DNA from: Gracilaria domingensis
Lineage: Eukaryota > Rhodophyta > Florideophyceae > Gracilariales > Gracilariaceae
Assembly (NCBI GenBank): GCA_022539475.1
Contig: VCMS01000022.1
Location: 1-64,000 of the forward strand
DNA length: 64,000 nt
Direction of reading: 5' to 3'
The translations under genes and the position numbers were made by a program. Shown here in pieces: positions 1 through 9,493 of this stretch. The notes below the pieces were generated by a model, which was not told the origin of the DNA, did not search any database, and worked only from the letters and a program-made list of their open reading frames with translations. How positions within the stretch are numbered: the first letter of the stretch is position 1; each line of letters opens with the position of its first letter.

Positions 1-73
1 CTCCTTCGATGAATATGGGACAAAGGTGTGGAAGGGAGATTGAGAAAGTCCACTTGTTAGCGTACAACTGTGC

Positions 74-890
74 ATGAAGGACCTGAGGCACACACACGAA
101 ACGTTTGTGAATCAGAGTGAGATTTTATGGGGTGAGGCACAGCTTGTCCTAACAGACCCTCCCTTTAACACTCGAAGGAAGAGGAACAAACGGAATAGTG
201 GTCACGATGTCTTCAGTGAGGAACACATGATCCGTACGGCTGACTTAATAAGTTCCGCGCTTCGGTCAGGTGGGCACTTCATTATATTCTGTGCCATGGC
301 ACAGTTTCATGTGTGGCACAGGATACTTTCGGAAACGGCGAGTACGAAAGATGAAGCTGGAAGCGAAGGTAAACCAGAACTCATGCCTTCGTTAAAGTGG
401 ATGCGAATCCACTGGTGTTCATCCGGGATCGCAGTAATGTTGGAGGGAATCCACGGAAGTTGGGATACAGCCCGTGACGAGTACGCCGTTCATGGGGTGA
501 AGCGTGGATTGCGACCATCGGAGGAAGCCAGTCTTACTCCATTTGAGGAGAACAATTTCATTCCTTCTACTTTCCCGGCTAACAGAATGTAATTGACCGG
601 GTGCCCAAACCGAGAGCGGGGAGTGGTTGACATGGAAGGTACATGAGCCAGGTAGTTCAGTACCAGGTGGGCAGTACATAAGACCGGAGCAGAAGTCGAG
701 GGAGTTGATGAAGGAGTTGATATGTCGCTTCACAAGACCGGGTGATCTTGTCATGGACATGTTCGCGGGAACTTTTTCTACGGGTATGGCGTGCCTATCG
801 CTGACAAAGCATAGGAAGTTCTTGGGGTGCGAGAAGAATAGGCCATGTTTCAGCCATGCGAAGCACCATCTAACGACTCTTATGGCCGAA
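74..890 (+). CDS. DNA N6-adenine/N4-cytosine methyltransferase-like region, joined to a SET domain
   Basis: This region resembles beta-class DNA amino-methyltransferases of the bacterial and phage type. The catalytic DPPF motif comes first (sequence DPPFNTRR near base 155). About 600 bases later comes the AdoMet-binding block, with FAGTFSTG preceded by a Lys-Ser/Arg-Glu-Leu-Met helix and followed by FLGCEKN (about 660-850). That order, DPP motif before the FxGxG motif, is typical of the beta class. The signal runs in more than one frame, so the copy is interrupted a small number of times, or carries sequence errors, or is spliced. It runs straight into the SET domain on the same strand, which suggests one fusion protein. 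The true start may lie left of the window. It sits next to a TNP2-like transposase and may be transposon cargo; an old viral insertion is an alternative. The methylated base cannot be told from sequence. Confidence 0.6.
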
Positions 891-1756
891 GTTATTCGCG
901 GGGGAAGAATGACATCCTGGTTGAACAGGAGGTGGTGGATGCGGCTTCAACGACTTATGAACGGGTTCCACATCGGGACCGAGGTCGGCTTGAATGGGAG
1001 GCTCCATTTGGTTACCCCCAGTACCAAGTGATGCCTGGACATATTACTCAGTTCCTAGGAAGATACTGGAAGGACTGGGACTTTGTCGAGAAGTGTGGAC
1101 AGCGTACTGTAGATCTTTGGGAGGAGAAGTACCGAGGAGCTCTGAATCTAATGGATATGCATATGCTGTTGACTGTTGAAGCCAATCGCTATCGCTTACA
1201 TATAGCACATTCTAAGATTCGACATCCCCGTGCTGGTATGGGGGTGTTCACGGAACATAAGATATTGGCTGGGGAAACTATCTGTCATTTCTATGGAACT
1301 TTGGTATACACGGATCTGACGAACCGGAAGGAAAGACACTTAACGTATGGAAGTGGCTGTCTCGGAGCAACTCCAGTGCGGTACAAGTTGTTTTCTATGA
1401 TGGTCACTGTGACTGGTACGGAGTTTCTGCACCTGAGGAACAGACCAGGACAGGCTCAGGATAGAAAGGAGAGCGAAGTCTACATTGTCCCGGCGCCTTT
1501 TTGTATCGGGGGCTACATTAACGACGCCGGATATCATGCCGGGGATCCCGATTTATCGGAGCCCCGGTCAAACAGGACTCGAAGTGCCAATGTGCAGGTC
1601 GTGGAAGCGAAGTCCGTGATACAGTTCAAGTCAGACCTTTCTAACTATGCTCTACTTCGTTGTAGAGCAGTAAGAGATATTGAGAGGGGCGAAGAGTTGT
1701 ATTTCAACTACGGAGAGCAGTACGCCTGGGACTGGGCTCTGACATTGGAGCAATAG
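845..1756 (+). CDS. SET-domain protein, C-terminal part of a methyltransferase-SET fusion
   Basis: The frame is about 303 codons. Its C-terminal two thirds form a SET domain (protein lysine methyltransferase fold). Visible parts are the opening GMGVF with a following AGE and Tyr-Gly strand near 1237-1310, an INDAGY block near 1517 where SET proteins usually have N-H-S/C, an RSANVQV block near 1581, and the closing GEELYFNYGEQY near 1690-1730, which matches the GEEL..DYG end motif. The usual NHxC pocket reads as IND, so activity is uncertain. The first 60 residues overlap the end of the methyltransferase in another frame, and the ATG here is probably internal to a longer fusion. Viral and transposon-borne SET proteins are known in algae, but I cannot name a subfamily. 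Confidence 0.6.
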   Translation: MFQPCEAPSNDSYGRSYSRGKNDILVEQEVVDAASTTYERVPHRDRGRLEWEAPFGYPQYQVMPGHITQFLGRYWKDWDFVEKCGQRTVDLWEEKYRGALNLMDMHMLLTVEANRYRLHIAHSKIRHPRAGMGVFTEHKILAGETICHFYGTLVYTDLTNRKERHLTYGSGCLGATPVRYKLFSMMVTVTGTEFLHLRNRPGQAQDRKESEVYIVPAPFCIGGYINDAGYHAGDPDLSEPRSNRTRSANVQVVEAKSVIQFKSDLSNYALLRCRAVRDIERGEELYFNYGEQYAWDWALTLEQ

Positions 1757-1936
1757 ATGAGTTCAGTACCAAATAGAAAGTAAATATGCTTGTGAGTGTT
1801 GCAGCTGCCTGCAATACGCGTTGTTGTACATGTACACTGGAGCTCTTCATCTGTAACGGCGATATTTGCGACCCATTGGGCACCTCAAATTCCTAAAAAG
1901 CAGGAACTGCGGAGTCTCCCGGAATATCTGAACCAT

Positions 1937-1971
1937 GCACCCCCCCCCCCACCCCCTCCCCCCCTCCCCAA
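1937..1971 (+). promoter_or_regulatory. Poly-C tract before the start codon of the coiled-coil gene
   Basis: A run of about 35 bases that is nearly all C lies roughly 36-70 bases upstream of the ATG at 2007. Similar C-rich tracts on the coding strand precede several other genes in this window, so it may be a leader or promoter feature. The role is inferred. Confidence 0.35.
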
Positions 1972-2006
1972 CAATTTCGTTTCATTACCCTGTTTATCTC
2001 CACAAC

Positions 2007-4235
2007 ATGGGTATAACGCCGAGAAAGCGAAATAGTACGCAGCGGAACAAGAGTGGACAGAAGAAGAGAAGAGCATCGGATGATACGAATCAGGCTACAA
2101 CCACCGCACTTCCTAAACGGAAGTCGTACTCGACGAAGGAGAGAGTCAGTGAGCGTCCTTCTACAGGACTCTCTTGCCCATCTCGCAGCGGAGCGTCTTT
2201 CGGGATTGCGTCAAGAATTCGTGGATCAGCGAACGAGGTCGTGCCGTCAACTGCCGATAATGCAAATCTTGCATCTGTCTCTGCTCCTCAAGAAGATGAG
2301 GTAACTCGGCCCAGCGGGTCAGGACAGGAGGGCATGACAACTGGAACCGAAGAGGTTCGTATGACACCAAAACCTTCATGTCCCCGGCTGATATCGAAGA
2401 CCGGAGCTACTGGGGCGCGGGTTACGCCGCCCAGTGGATCTGGACAACAAGGGACAATGACGAGAAGTCGTGAGAGCCCTAGTATATTAAGATCGTCCCG
2501 TCCATCCCTGTCTTCTAGAACTGGGGCCGCTATGAACCGTATCATGCCTCGCAATGGGTCCGGACAAGGGAGAAACACAATAAGAAATCGAGAGACAACT
2601 GATAGACGAGTTACTTTTCGACCTTCCCCTCTTTCCAGAATGGGGGCCGTTGCAGCTCGTACGAGACCCAATTCATCTGATATACCATGCCATGGAGGAG
2701 GACAGACACGGGAGTTGGAGCTCGGAGCCGTGCCAAGGGTGGACACAGAACGCCTGCAGCCTCTCGTGTCTAAGGCTATGGCACATGAGGATAGTTCCGA
2801 TAACGAAATAACACCGAATCCTGCGGCATTACCGGGGCCTGTCGCCGAAGAAGCTAGGGAAATAACGGAAGATATCCAAACTGGTGTGAATTCAAGCTCT
2901 ATGAACAGACCTGATCTTTTAAATGAACTGAATTGCTTGAAAGAAAAGGTTAAGACGCTACAAGAGGACTTGATGGTTCGGGGAATTCTAGTGAAGGTCG
3001 CCCAAAAGCAGAGTACGGCTTTGAAAACGAGGCTTGAAGAGAAGGATCTAGTCATTGAAGGGCTAAGAGGGGCACTGAAACAGGAGGGAGATAGAAGTAC
3101 ACGTGCTGGTGAACCTGGGCAGACAGGTCGAAAGAAGCATAAAATTGAGGTGTGCGACGAGTTTCGAGGGGTTGCTCGAGCAGTGTATCACAACATGCTG
3201 ACGTGGGCAAGGAGAAAAACAAGTGAGCTATGGCTCGAAGGTGAGTCGCTCACCCGAAATTGGGGTAACCGTGCCGAGAAGGTGGAAGACGCAACTGAGA
3301 GTGGGGAAGGGCTTATTGAGCCGGAGGAAGGTGGTTCATACATGGTTCCTAAAAACCCCGTGGAGCTCTTGGGCAGTTTTGGGATGTTCACACCGTCGGT
3401 AGAGGGGGGGCCAGATGCTTTGCTGAAGAAAATGGTTGAAATCGAGTTGAAGGAGTTGAGCTGGGAAGGTATTAGAAAAGCATCTCTTACCGACAGGTGT
3501 ATACTGGAACTTTGTGCAGATATGTGCCTTAGGCAGAGAATGCGGCAGACCATGAGTGATGTCGTGGGCGTTCGTAAGAGAAATACGAGGGATAAACTAT
3601 TTCTGCTCCTGGGGTACGATCTGATTTGGAGAAGAACAAAGCTGGTAGAAGAGAATGCTGACGAACTCACAATGCAGTTGAAGGAAGCGCAGGAGAACAT
3701 ACTGCGTCTTGACGAAAATGGTGTACCGAACACTTCATGGTGGAGAAAAGCCCCATTTGTTCGTCTAAAGTACTCCAATGCGGACAATGTCGAGGATATG
3801 CCGACGGAAGATCAAGACTTGTTCTTCCGAAACCGTGTCGGGGTACAAGTGCTGAAGGAGTTTATTGGGTATGATGTGGAAGACAAGGATACGGGCACCT
3901 TTTTAGATGGCACAATACTGTTGCTCGCACGTTTGGACGCTTGGGTGTTGACGGTTGTGAGCCTTCTAAGTACGGATGTGTCAAGGGGTGGCCAGAGACA
4001 GAAACTGTTTACAAAGAAGTTTGCCGAACTGCTACCTCTGTGTTTAAAGAATGTTCTGGGGGATGTTAGGCAACGTGTCTTGAGGACCAATTCCAGCGAC
4101 TTTCATAATTTTGGAACGACAACGGAAGATTGGACTAAGGTTCTTGGTAATGATATGAGAGAGGCTACATTTGGATATCGAATGCCGTCGAACGGAAGAC
4201 TTTACCTCACTGTGAAAGAACAATTTTTTTATTGA
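2007..4235 (+). CDS. Unrecognised coiled-coil, nuclear-looking protein of the mobile island
   Basis: I do not recognise this protein. From the ATG at 2007 it is 742 residues. The first 60 residues are rich in Lys, Arg and Ser (for example KKRRAS), as in a nuclear localisation signal. Residues about 80-240 hold three imperfect repeats of about 41 residues, each with a GSGQ core followed by a basic Ser/Arg/Pro stretch. A short coiled coil follows around residues 295-350, and the C-terminal 350 residues look globular and helical. It lies downstream of the methyltransferase-SET frame on the same strand and converges with the transposase. A role as accessory DNA-binding protein of the same element is inferred only from position. 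The frame is intact and long, in contrast to its neighbours. Confidence 0.6.
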   Translation: MGITPRKRNSTQRNKSGQKKRRASDDTNQATTTALPKRKSYSTKERVSERPSTGLSCPSRSGASFGIASRIRGSANEVVPSTADNANLASVSAPQEDEVTRPSGSGQEGMTTGTEEVRMTPKPSCPRLISKTGATGARVTPPSGSGQQGTMTRSRESPSILRSSRPSLSSRTGAAMNRIMPRNGSGQGRNTIRNRETTDRRVTFRPSPLSRMGAVAARTRPNSSDIPCHGGGQTRELELGAVPRVDTERLQPLVSKAMAHEDSSDNEITPNPAALPGPVAEEAREITEDIQTGVNSSSMNRPDLLNELNCLKEKVKTLQEDLMVRGILVKVAQKQSTALKTRLEEKDLVIEGLRGALKQEGDRSTRAGEPGQTGRKKHKIEVCDEFRGVARAVYHNMLTWARRKTSELWLEGESLTRNWGNRAEKVEDATESGEGLIEPEEGGSYMVPKNPVELLGSFGMFTPSVEGGPDALLKKMVEIELKELSWEGIRKASLTDRCILELCADMCLRQRMRQTMSDVVGVRKRNTRDKLFLLLGYDLIWRRTKLVEENADELTMQLKEAQENILRLDENGVPNTSWWRKAPFVRLKYSNADNVEDMPTEDQDLFFRNRVGVQVLKEFIGYDVEDKDTGTFLDGTILLLARLDAWVLTVVSLLSTDVSRGGQRQKLFTKKFAELLPLCLKNVLGDVRQRVLRTNSSDFHNFGTTTEDWTKVLGNDMREATFGYRMPSNGRLYLTVKEQFFY

Positions 4236-4400
4236 CAGTGTGAGCCGAAGATTGGGGTCTATTAGCGATTATTTCGTTGGTGAATGCGAGGAAGGGGATA
4301 TGGAGTTCAAGGAAATGGACATGAACGATTTCGGAAGTAACACAGGATGACAAGAAAAGGCACCACAAGGTGAACATGTAGAGGATGGAGCCCTTAATGT

Positions 4401-7400
4401 TTAAGGCTGTACAAGATCAACGTGGTCAGTTGGTCCTTCATCTGAATCATGATAGAATCGATTGATGTAGAATCGGTGTTGAAACCATTGAAGTGGAGGA
4501 CAAAAAGGTGGAGCAGGGTAGTTTGATCGAACAACATGGACAGTTCCCTGTAGTGCAGAAGCCGGAACCATCCCGTACCAAGGAGTTAACTCTACGATAG
4601 TCTCCGCTTTGGAATGACGAGGGAACGGAAGAGTGTGCTTCTTTTCATCGTTTGTAGCCCACCGTAAAGATATGCATTTCAATATGTGGTCGATGTTTGT
4701 TGCGGGGGGTAAAACCTCGAAATACCGGACGAATGCCACCTCTGGTGCGGTAAGTGCAGAATCAAGGAGAGATATTCGAATCAGAGCGACTACCTGGGCA
4801 ACCCAAGTCTCTGAATCTTCTCCGCTTACCAATACAGTGGAAAACTTTGGCTTTCTACTGGGACCAAATGCTGGAGAAGCGAAGACACGTTGGATGATGG
4901 GGTATTTGGGTCGTCCCAGCTTAAGTGCCTTAGAAGACGAATCGAAGTGTTCAAGAGTCGGAACGAAACCGCCTTTCACGAGGGCCGAATTCACCAGAGT
5001 TATCCTTGTCTTTTCTGGGAAGTATGTAATAGAGTGCTCATCCAGTGTTTCTTTCACGAGACTGAGGAAAGGAGGAAGGGCCTGTTCACCAATTTGATCA
5101 AGAATCGACCTTGTGTCCGTACTTGAGAACATTTCTCTAACAGCAGTCCATGTTTTTGAACTGGACATACTTGAAACACAATGTTGAAGAGCTCGTAAAG
5201 TGAAAGAACGCCCTCTCATTGCAAACCGAGGAAGCTGTGTGGAAGTTCCTGGTAAACCTGGATTACGCTGGTAAGGAGTATTGCCATTCCATTGCTTTCT
5301 AACATGTCCGTGCTCAATGGAGCGAATAGTCTCCTCCACAGCCGTTGCTGTTCTTCTGGACGTCTTTTTGTAGTGTCTCTTAAATAGCAGGTGTGCATGT
5401 TCGTATATGCCTGCGTCGTAGTACTTGATACTTCCCAGACGGCGAATATCGTCCACGAGATGATCGAGAAGATGAAACTTCAGAGTTCCCAGTCTGGAGG
5501 GATGAAAATCCGCCAGAGTCTTTGTTGCGGAACGCTTGAAGGTTTCAATCTCCGAACTAAGACACAGGAGAGAGCTTTCAGTCCAATACGGGTCACGATT
5601 GTATCTGAATAAGGTCGAGAGCAAGTCCGAGTACTGAGAGAAAACGGTTGTGATTGGGGCAACGTCCTGTTCTCCACAGCATATGTCAAAGAATGCTCCT
5701 ATGAAGGGAAAGACCATGTCAAGTGCTTTGTAGTTTTTGGCCTCCAGCATTCCACGGAGACCGTCTTTCGTGAAGATACCATTCAAAGATTTGCCTTTCT
5801 CCTGCGTGGAGAAATCGATATGTAAACCTTTGGCAGGAGAATCGCGTTCTATGGCAGCTAGAATTGCGTTTGCATGGTTGAGGAGTTGGGTGCGTATCGT
5901 TCGAAATGAACGCGATGCAGATGTTCCTATTGTGGTGCACAGGGTGTCTGACTGCAGTCTCTCGATTGTGGCCGTTTTTATCAACTTTGAGATGCCGAGA
6001 TGCAAGTTGTGTAATGGTTAGAATGAGAACAGACTGTATGGAGACAATCCCGGGATCATTCCAAGGCTTACGGAAGTTTCGAGGAACGAAGGAATGAGAG
6101 ATATGGAATTTGAACGCATCAGAGTATCCGCTTGAGATCTCCTCTCCCTCGCACGACGTGGACGTCTTTCCGCCTCGTCTTTTTGTGCATGTTGCAAGAT
6201 AGCTGTGTATGTCTTTCGGATGCTTTTCGTGTGCTTTTGAGAACGTCCGTTGAATGAGGTGGGAATAGGACTGCATAAAGATGAGCGAGGGGCTTTGCAT
6301 CTATGACACGGGCTTTCCGTTTTGGTCCCATGAAGAATGGGCAGAATGTCCTTAGCCTCAGGAATATCCGCACAATAACTTGCAAGCAGAGGATGGCACA
6401 CTCGACTTAGTTTGTCTTCCCCGATGAACTGAAAACCTTTCTGCGTGAGATTTAGAATGGGCTCCAGGACTTGACGAAGAGATTCTTGAAGGATTTGCAT
6501 CCTGGACTCGCGTAGAGACTTGCTAGAAACAAATGGCATTGCGTCTGCTTCAGATGCGGAAACCTCGATCAGTGTGGTAGGGAAGTATGCCACTACTGTG
6601 AGGTCATCACGGATACACTTACGGCGAAGCTCGTCGGAGAAGTTGAGAAATATGAGGTGAAGAGGATAGGCGGTAACCGATGTTTGCTTTAGAGTTGTTG
6701 AAGACTTCTCGGTGTATACCTGCAGAAGACCTACGAAAGATTCACTGTAACTTATTTCTTGGGAGTACCACACTATTCTACTATCCAAAGAGCCCATGAC
6801 TATTTCCTTAAGTTTTGAGGTGGCGTCTCTTGCGAGAGAGCCGGACATGGGGTGAGATATTTTCGTAGAGTGGGTCTGAGGTATAGGGTGGAAGAATGTG
6901 TTTTCGTTGTTAGCCAACTGCAGCTGTTTCACAAGTGTCTGAACGGGGTCTCTCGTGTAGAAGGTGGCGCTGAACTTACATCCTTCTGGCGAGACAGTTC
7001 TGCGATTGAAACCGTCCTTTGAGGCCTATCGTTCGAAAATGGCGTTCTTCAGTTCTGTACAGCGCTTGGAACTTGTTATGGTCTCGTTGAATCGCTTTTG
7101 CGAGAATTGCGGGTCCCGAAGTAGCCCAATTAGCTCGTCCGCCTCACGATGACCAAGGTTGGAAGCTACTGAAGCCAGACAAACCGTGAGATAATCCATA
7201 TGCAAATCACCGAGGGTCTCCTCAAAAGGCACTGGGCGGGAACTGCTTCCGTGTTCTCGCTCTAATGACGCGGGACCCGGGGAAGGAGAAACACAATGCG
7301 AAGTGTCCGGAATGGGAGGGGCGCACGGAGTGGGGTCGACGATGTCCTCGGACACTGGAGGCTCGGGAAGGCGACAAGGGGCAGTGACCGTTTCGGAAGA

Positions 7401-7664
7401 TGCGGGCGCGGGCGCGGAAAGCTTGAGACGCTTGCTTCTCCGAATGGCCCGGCTATTGTCGTCTTCCAGCGCTGCTTTCAGACGAAACGGGCAATGGTTG
7501 ACATGCTGTTGAAGAGATAAGACTCCTCGGCGAGTAACGAAGGGGCACCCACGCTTCTTATGTGTACAGTAGTAGACCATGGGAAGAAGAAATGAACGAG
7601 AAACGACGACAAAGACTGCAACGGAAGGGCGTCCGAAGGGAGAAGGAGGTCGAGCGACAGTCAA
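4401..7664 (-). mobile_element. TNP2/Plavaka-like (CACTA superfamily) transposase gene with two in-frame stops
   Basis: One minus-strand frame from 7664 to 4401 encodes a transposase of the TNP2/Plavaka type and is broken only by in-frame stops: TAG near 7026-7028 and TAA at 6018-6020. The N terminus has a C2H2-like finger (CTHKKRGCPF, then H and C) near 7570-7490, followed by a Ser/Pro-rich linker. A TFYTRDPV block bridges the first stop. Next come TAYPLHLIFLNF and VVAYFPTTL, matching the Y-P-hydrophobic and A-Y-h-P-T blocks of Plavaka proteins, and a zinc-ligand pair PCHRC near 6300. The last third has KFHLLDHL, YDAGIYEHAH and FKRHYKKTSRR, matching the conserved C-terminal TNP2 region. There are no frameshifts, so the copy is either recently dead or read through. 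Terminal repeats were not identified with certainty. Confidence 0.7.
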
Positions 7665-8272
7665 TATCGACGTGTTGCTCAGAACGGAGAATATATTTTG
7701 AGTTTAAATCACGTGCTTTCGTTCAAAAAGGAACGTAGGTACACGTCGACCTCAACACAAGGGTGTACTTCTCGTATTATCTACCACTGGTTATAAACCT
7801 CTGGTTTCCCAACGTTGTACGCTGTACACTTGTCCAATCTCGCACAGAAAAATAAATCTCTTCCCTCCGCCGCCGCCCCCGCCCGTCCGACGTCCGATCT
7901 TTTGTTACCGTCGTGATCCGTGCCCTCCTCGCGTTCTACTCCGCTCCGTCGTACGTTTTTCCGCCCTCGCACTCGCTACGAAGTGCGAGGGCGGAAAAAA
8001 GTACGACGGATTACGAAGTAGCGTGCTGAGAATGGATTCCATTAAGCGGACATGAAGCGTACCTTATTCTCTTTCTCCGCCCTCGTCGGACGCCTCCATA
8101 AAGCGGACAGCATCCGTATCTCACGGATGTATTCCGTGCAGTCTTTCCGTGCAGTCTTTTCGTACGTGCTTCCATTTTCTTCTACGTATCTTTGTTCTAA
8201 ACTAACCAATCCTCACCACGTCTCTTCGCGCTCTGCGACATGTGAACGGCAGGAAAAAGGCTTTGGGTTACT
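7665..8272. other. Non-coding region between transposase and tandem repeats
   Basis: This is the 5' flank of the transposase. It contains the strong hairpin at 7945-8010 and two copies of an AAGCGGACA word (8044 and 8100 area). No coding region is supported. Confidence 0.4.
7945..8010. repeat. 29-bp inverted repeat (hairpin)
   Basis: The left arm 7945-7973 and right arm 7982-8010 are complementary at 28 of 29 positions, with an 8-base loop. The arm centre contains CACT facing AGTG across the loop, the words that end CACTA-type elements. It lies just upstream of the transposase start. It could be a pair of abutting terminal repeats, a foldback element, or a regulatory hairpin. Confidence 0.8.
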
Positions 8273-9163
8273 TTTGCGAGTTACTAGGTCCCTCGACTTT
8301 TCTAGCGCAACGTTTCTGTTTTGCTCTTATCAATGGTACGTTCTATCGCATTTCAACTGTATCCAACGGAGCATTGAATAACTTATGGATACTTTCTGCT
8401 TGCGTATACAGGAAAACGACCAATTTCATTTCGTCTCTCAAGATCGATCTCTGGCTGTTCGGGGTAGGCGATTCTGGTACTTGGTTGGGACATAGGCTGC
8501 TCTCTCGTTTATCGCATCTTGCGGTATGTTTGCTGCTTGGGCATTCTTGGTGTCCTTGGTTGTGAGTTCTCGCTTCGACACCTTTTCGCGCTTTACGATG
8601 ATGGTGGGATGGTAATCTAACCGATCTCTTTCCTTCTTCTTCTTCCGTTTGCGAGTTACTAGGTCCCTCGACTTTTCTAGCGCAACGTTTCTGTTTTGCT
8701 CTTATCAATGGTACGTTCTATCGCATTTCAACTGTATCCAACGGAGCATTGACTAACTTATGGATACTTTCTGCTTGCGTATACAGGAAAACGACCAATT
8801 TCATTTCGTCTCTCAAGATCGATCTCTGGCTGTTCGGGATAGGCGATTCTGGTACTTGGTTGGGACATAGGCTGCTCTCTCGTTTATCGCATCTTGAAAT
8901 ATGTTTGCTGCATGGGCATTCTTGGTGTCCTTGGTTGTGAGTTCTCGCTTCGACACCTTTCGCGCTTTACGATGATGGTGGGCTGGTAATCTAACCGATC
9001 CCTTTCCTTCTTCTTTTTCATTTTGCGAGTTACTAGGTCCCTCGACTTTTCTAGCGCAACGTTTCTGTTTTGCTTTATCAATGGTACGTTCCATCGCATT
9101 TCAAATGTATCCAACGGATCATTGACTAACTTATGGATACTGTCCGCTTGCGTATACAGGTAA
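8273..9163. repeat. Tandem repeat, about 375 bp, 2.4 copies
   Basis: The unit starts with TTTGCGAGTTACTAGGTCCC at 8273, recurs at 8648 and again at 9022, giving periods of 375 and 374. The third copy stops near 9163. Copies differ by only a few substitutions and small indels, so the duplication is young. Open frames across it differ only because of the repeat and are not genes. Subterminal repeat of the transposon or a small satellite are both possible. Confidence 0.85.
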
Positions 9164-9205
9164 ATGACTTTTCATGCGGACGTAGCTCACGAGTTGCAGG
9201 TGCAG

Positions 9206-9361
9206 GTTCCTCAAGTAGAGAACCATGCATCTGGGCATGGTTCCCTACATGAGGAACGGAGAGGATGAGGCGCTTCGCGCCTCATCCTCTCGGAGTGCGT
9301 ATTTGTTCTACCGATACAGCCGATGGGGGACGTGCAGTCTGCGGCATCTGCCGCAGATTGC
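9206..9361. repeat. Three consecutive hairpins
   Basis: Hairpin 1 pairs 9206-9228 with 9235-9257 (21 of 23 bases, 6-base loop). Hairpin 2 pairs 9259-9273 with 9277-9291 (15 of 15, 3-base loop). Hairpin 3 pairs 9334-9346 with 9349-9361 (12 of 13, 2-base loop). They are end to end or nearly so and are unrelated in sequence. They lie between the tandem repeats and the gag fossil. No hammerhead core or tRNA motif was seen. Confidence 0.75.
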
Positions 9362-9493
9362 GCCTACACCGGCTCCATCATGGGGATATGGTACATGTAA
9401 TATAGCGAAGTAGTGGTTAGCAAAAGCGGTCGATAGAAGAATAGATACGAATAAAACGGTATGATTTCATAATGGGCATCATCTGTACTAGCA

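Noticed and set aside
2288-3787. Antisense frames opposite the coiled-coil gene
   Set aside because: Shadows of a long intact sense frame with repeats and a coherent coiled coil.
8343-9114. Similar small proteins encoded two or three times at 8.3-9.1 kb
   Set aside because: They repeat only because the DNA is a 375-bp tandem repeat; no conserved domain.
8273-9163. CRISPR array
   Set aside because: The units are 375 bp, directly adjoining and without spacers; the genome is eukaryotic.
9206-9361. Hammerhead ribozyme or retrozyme in the hairpin cluster
   Set aside because: No CUGAUGA and GAAA core words were found near the stems.
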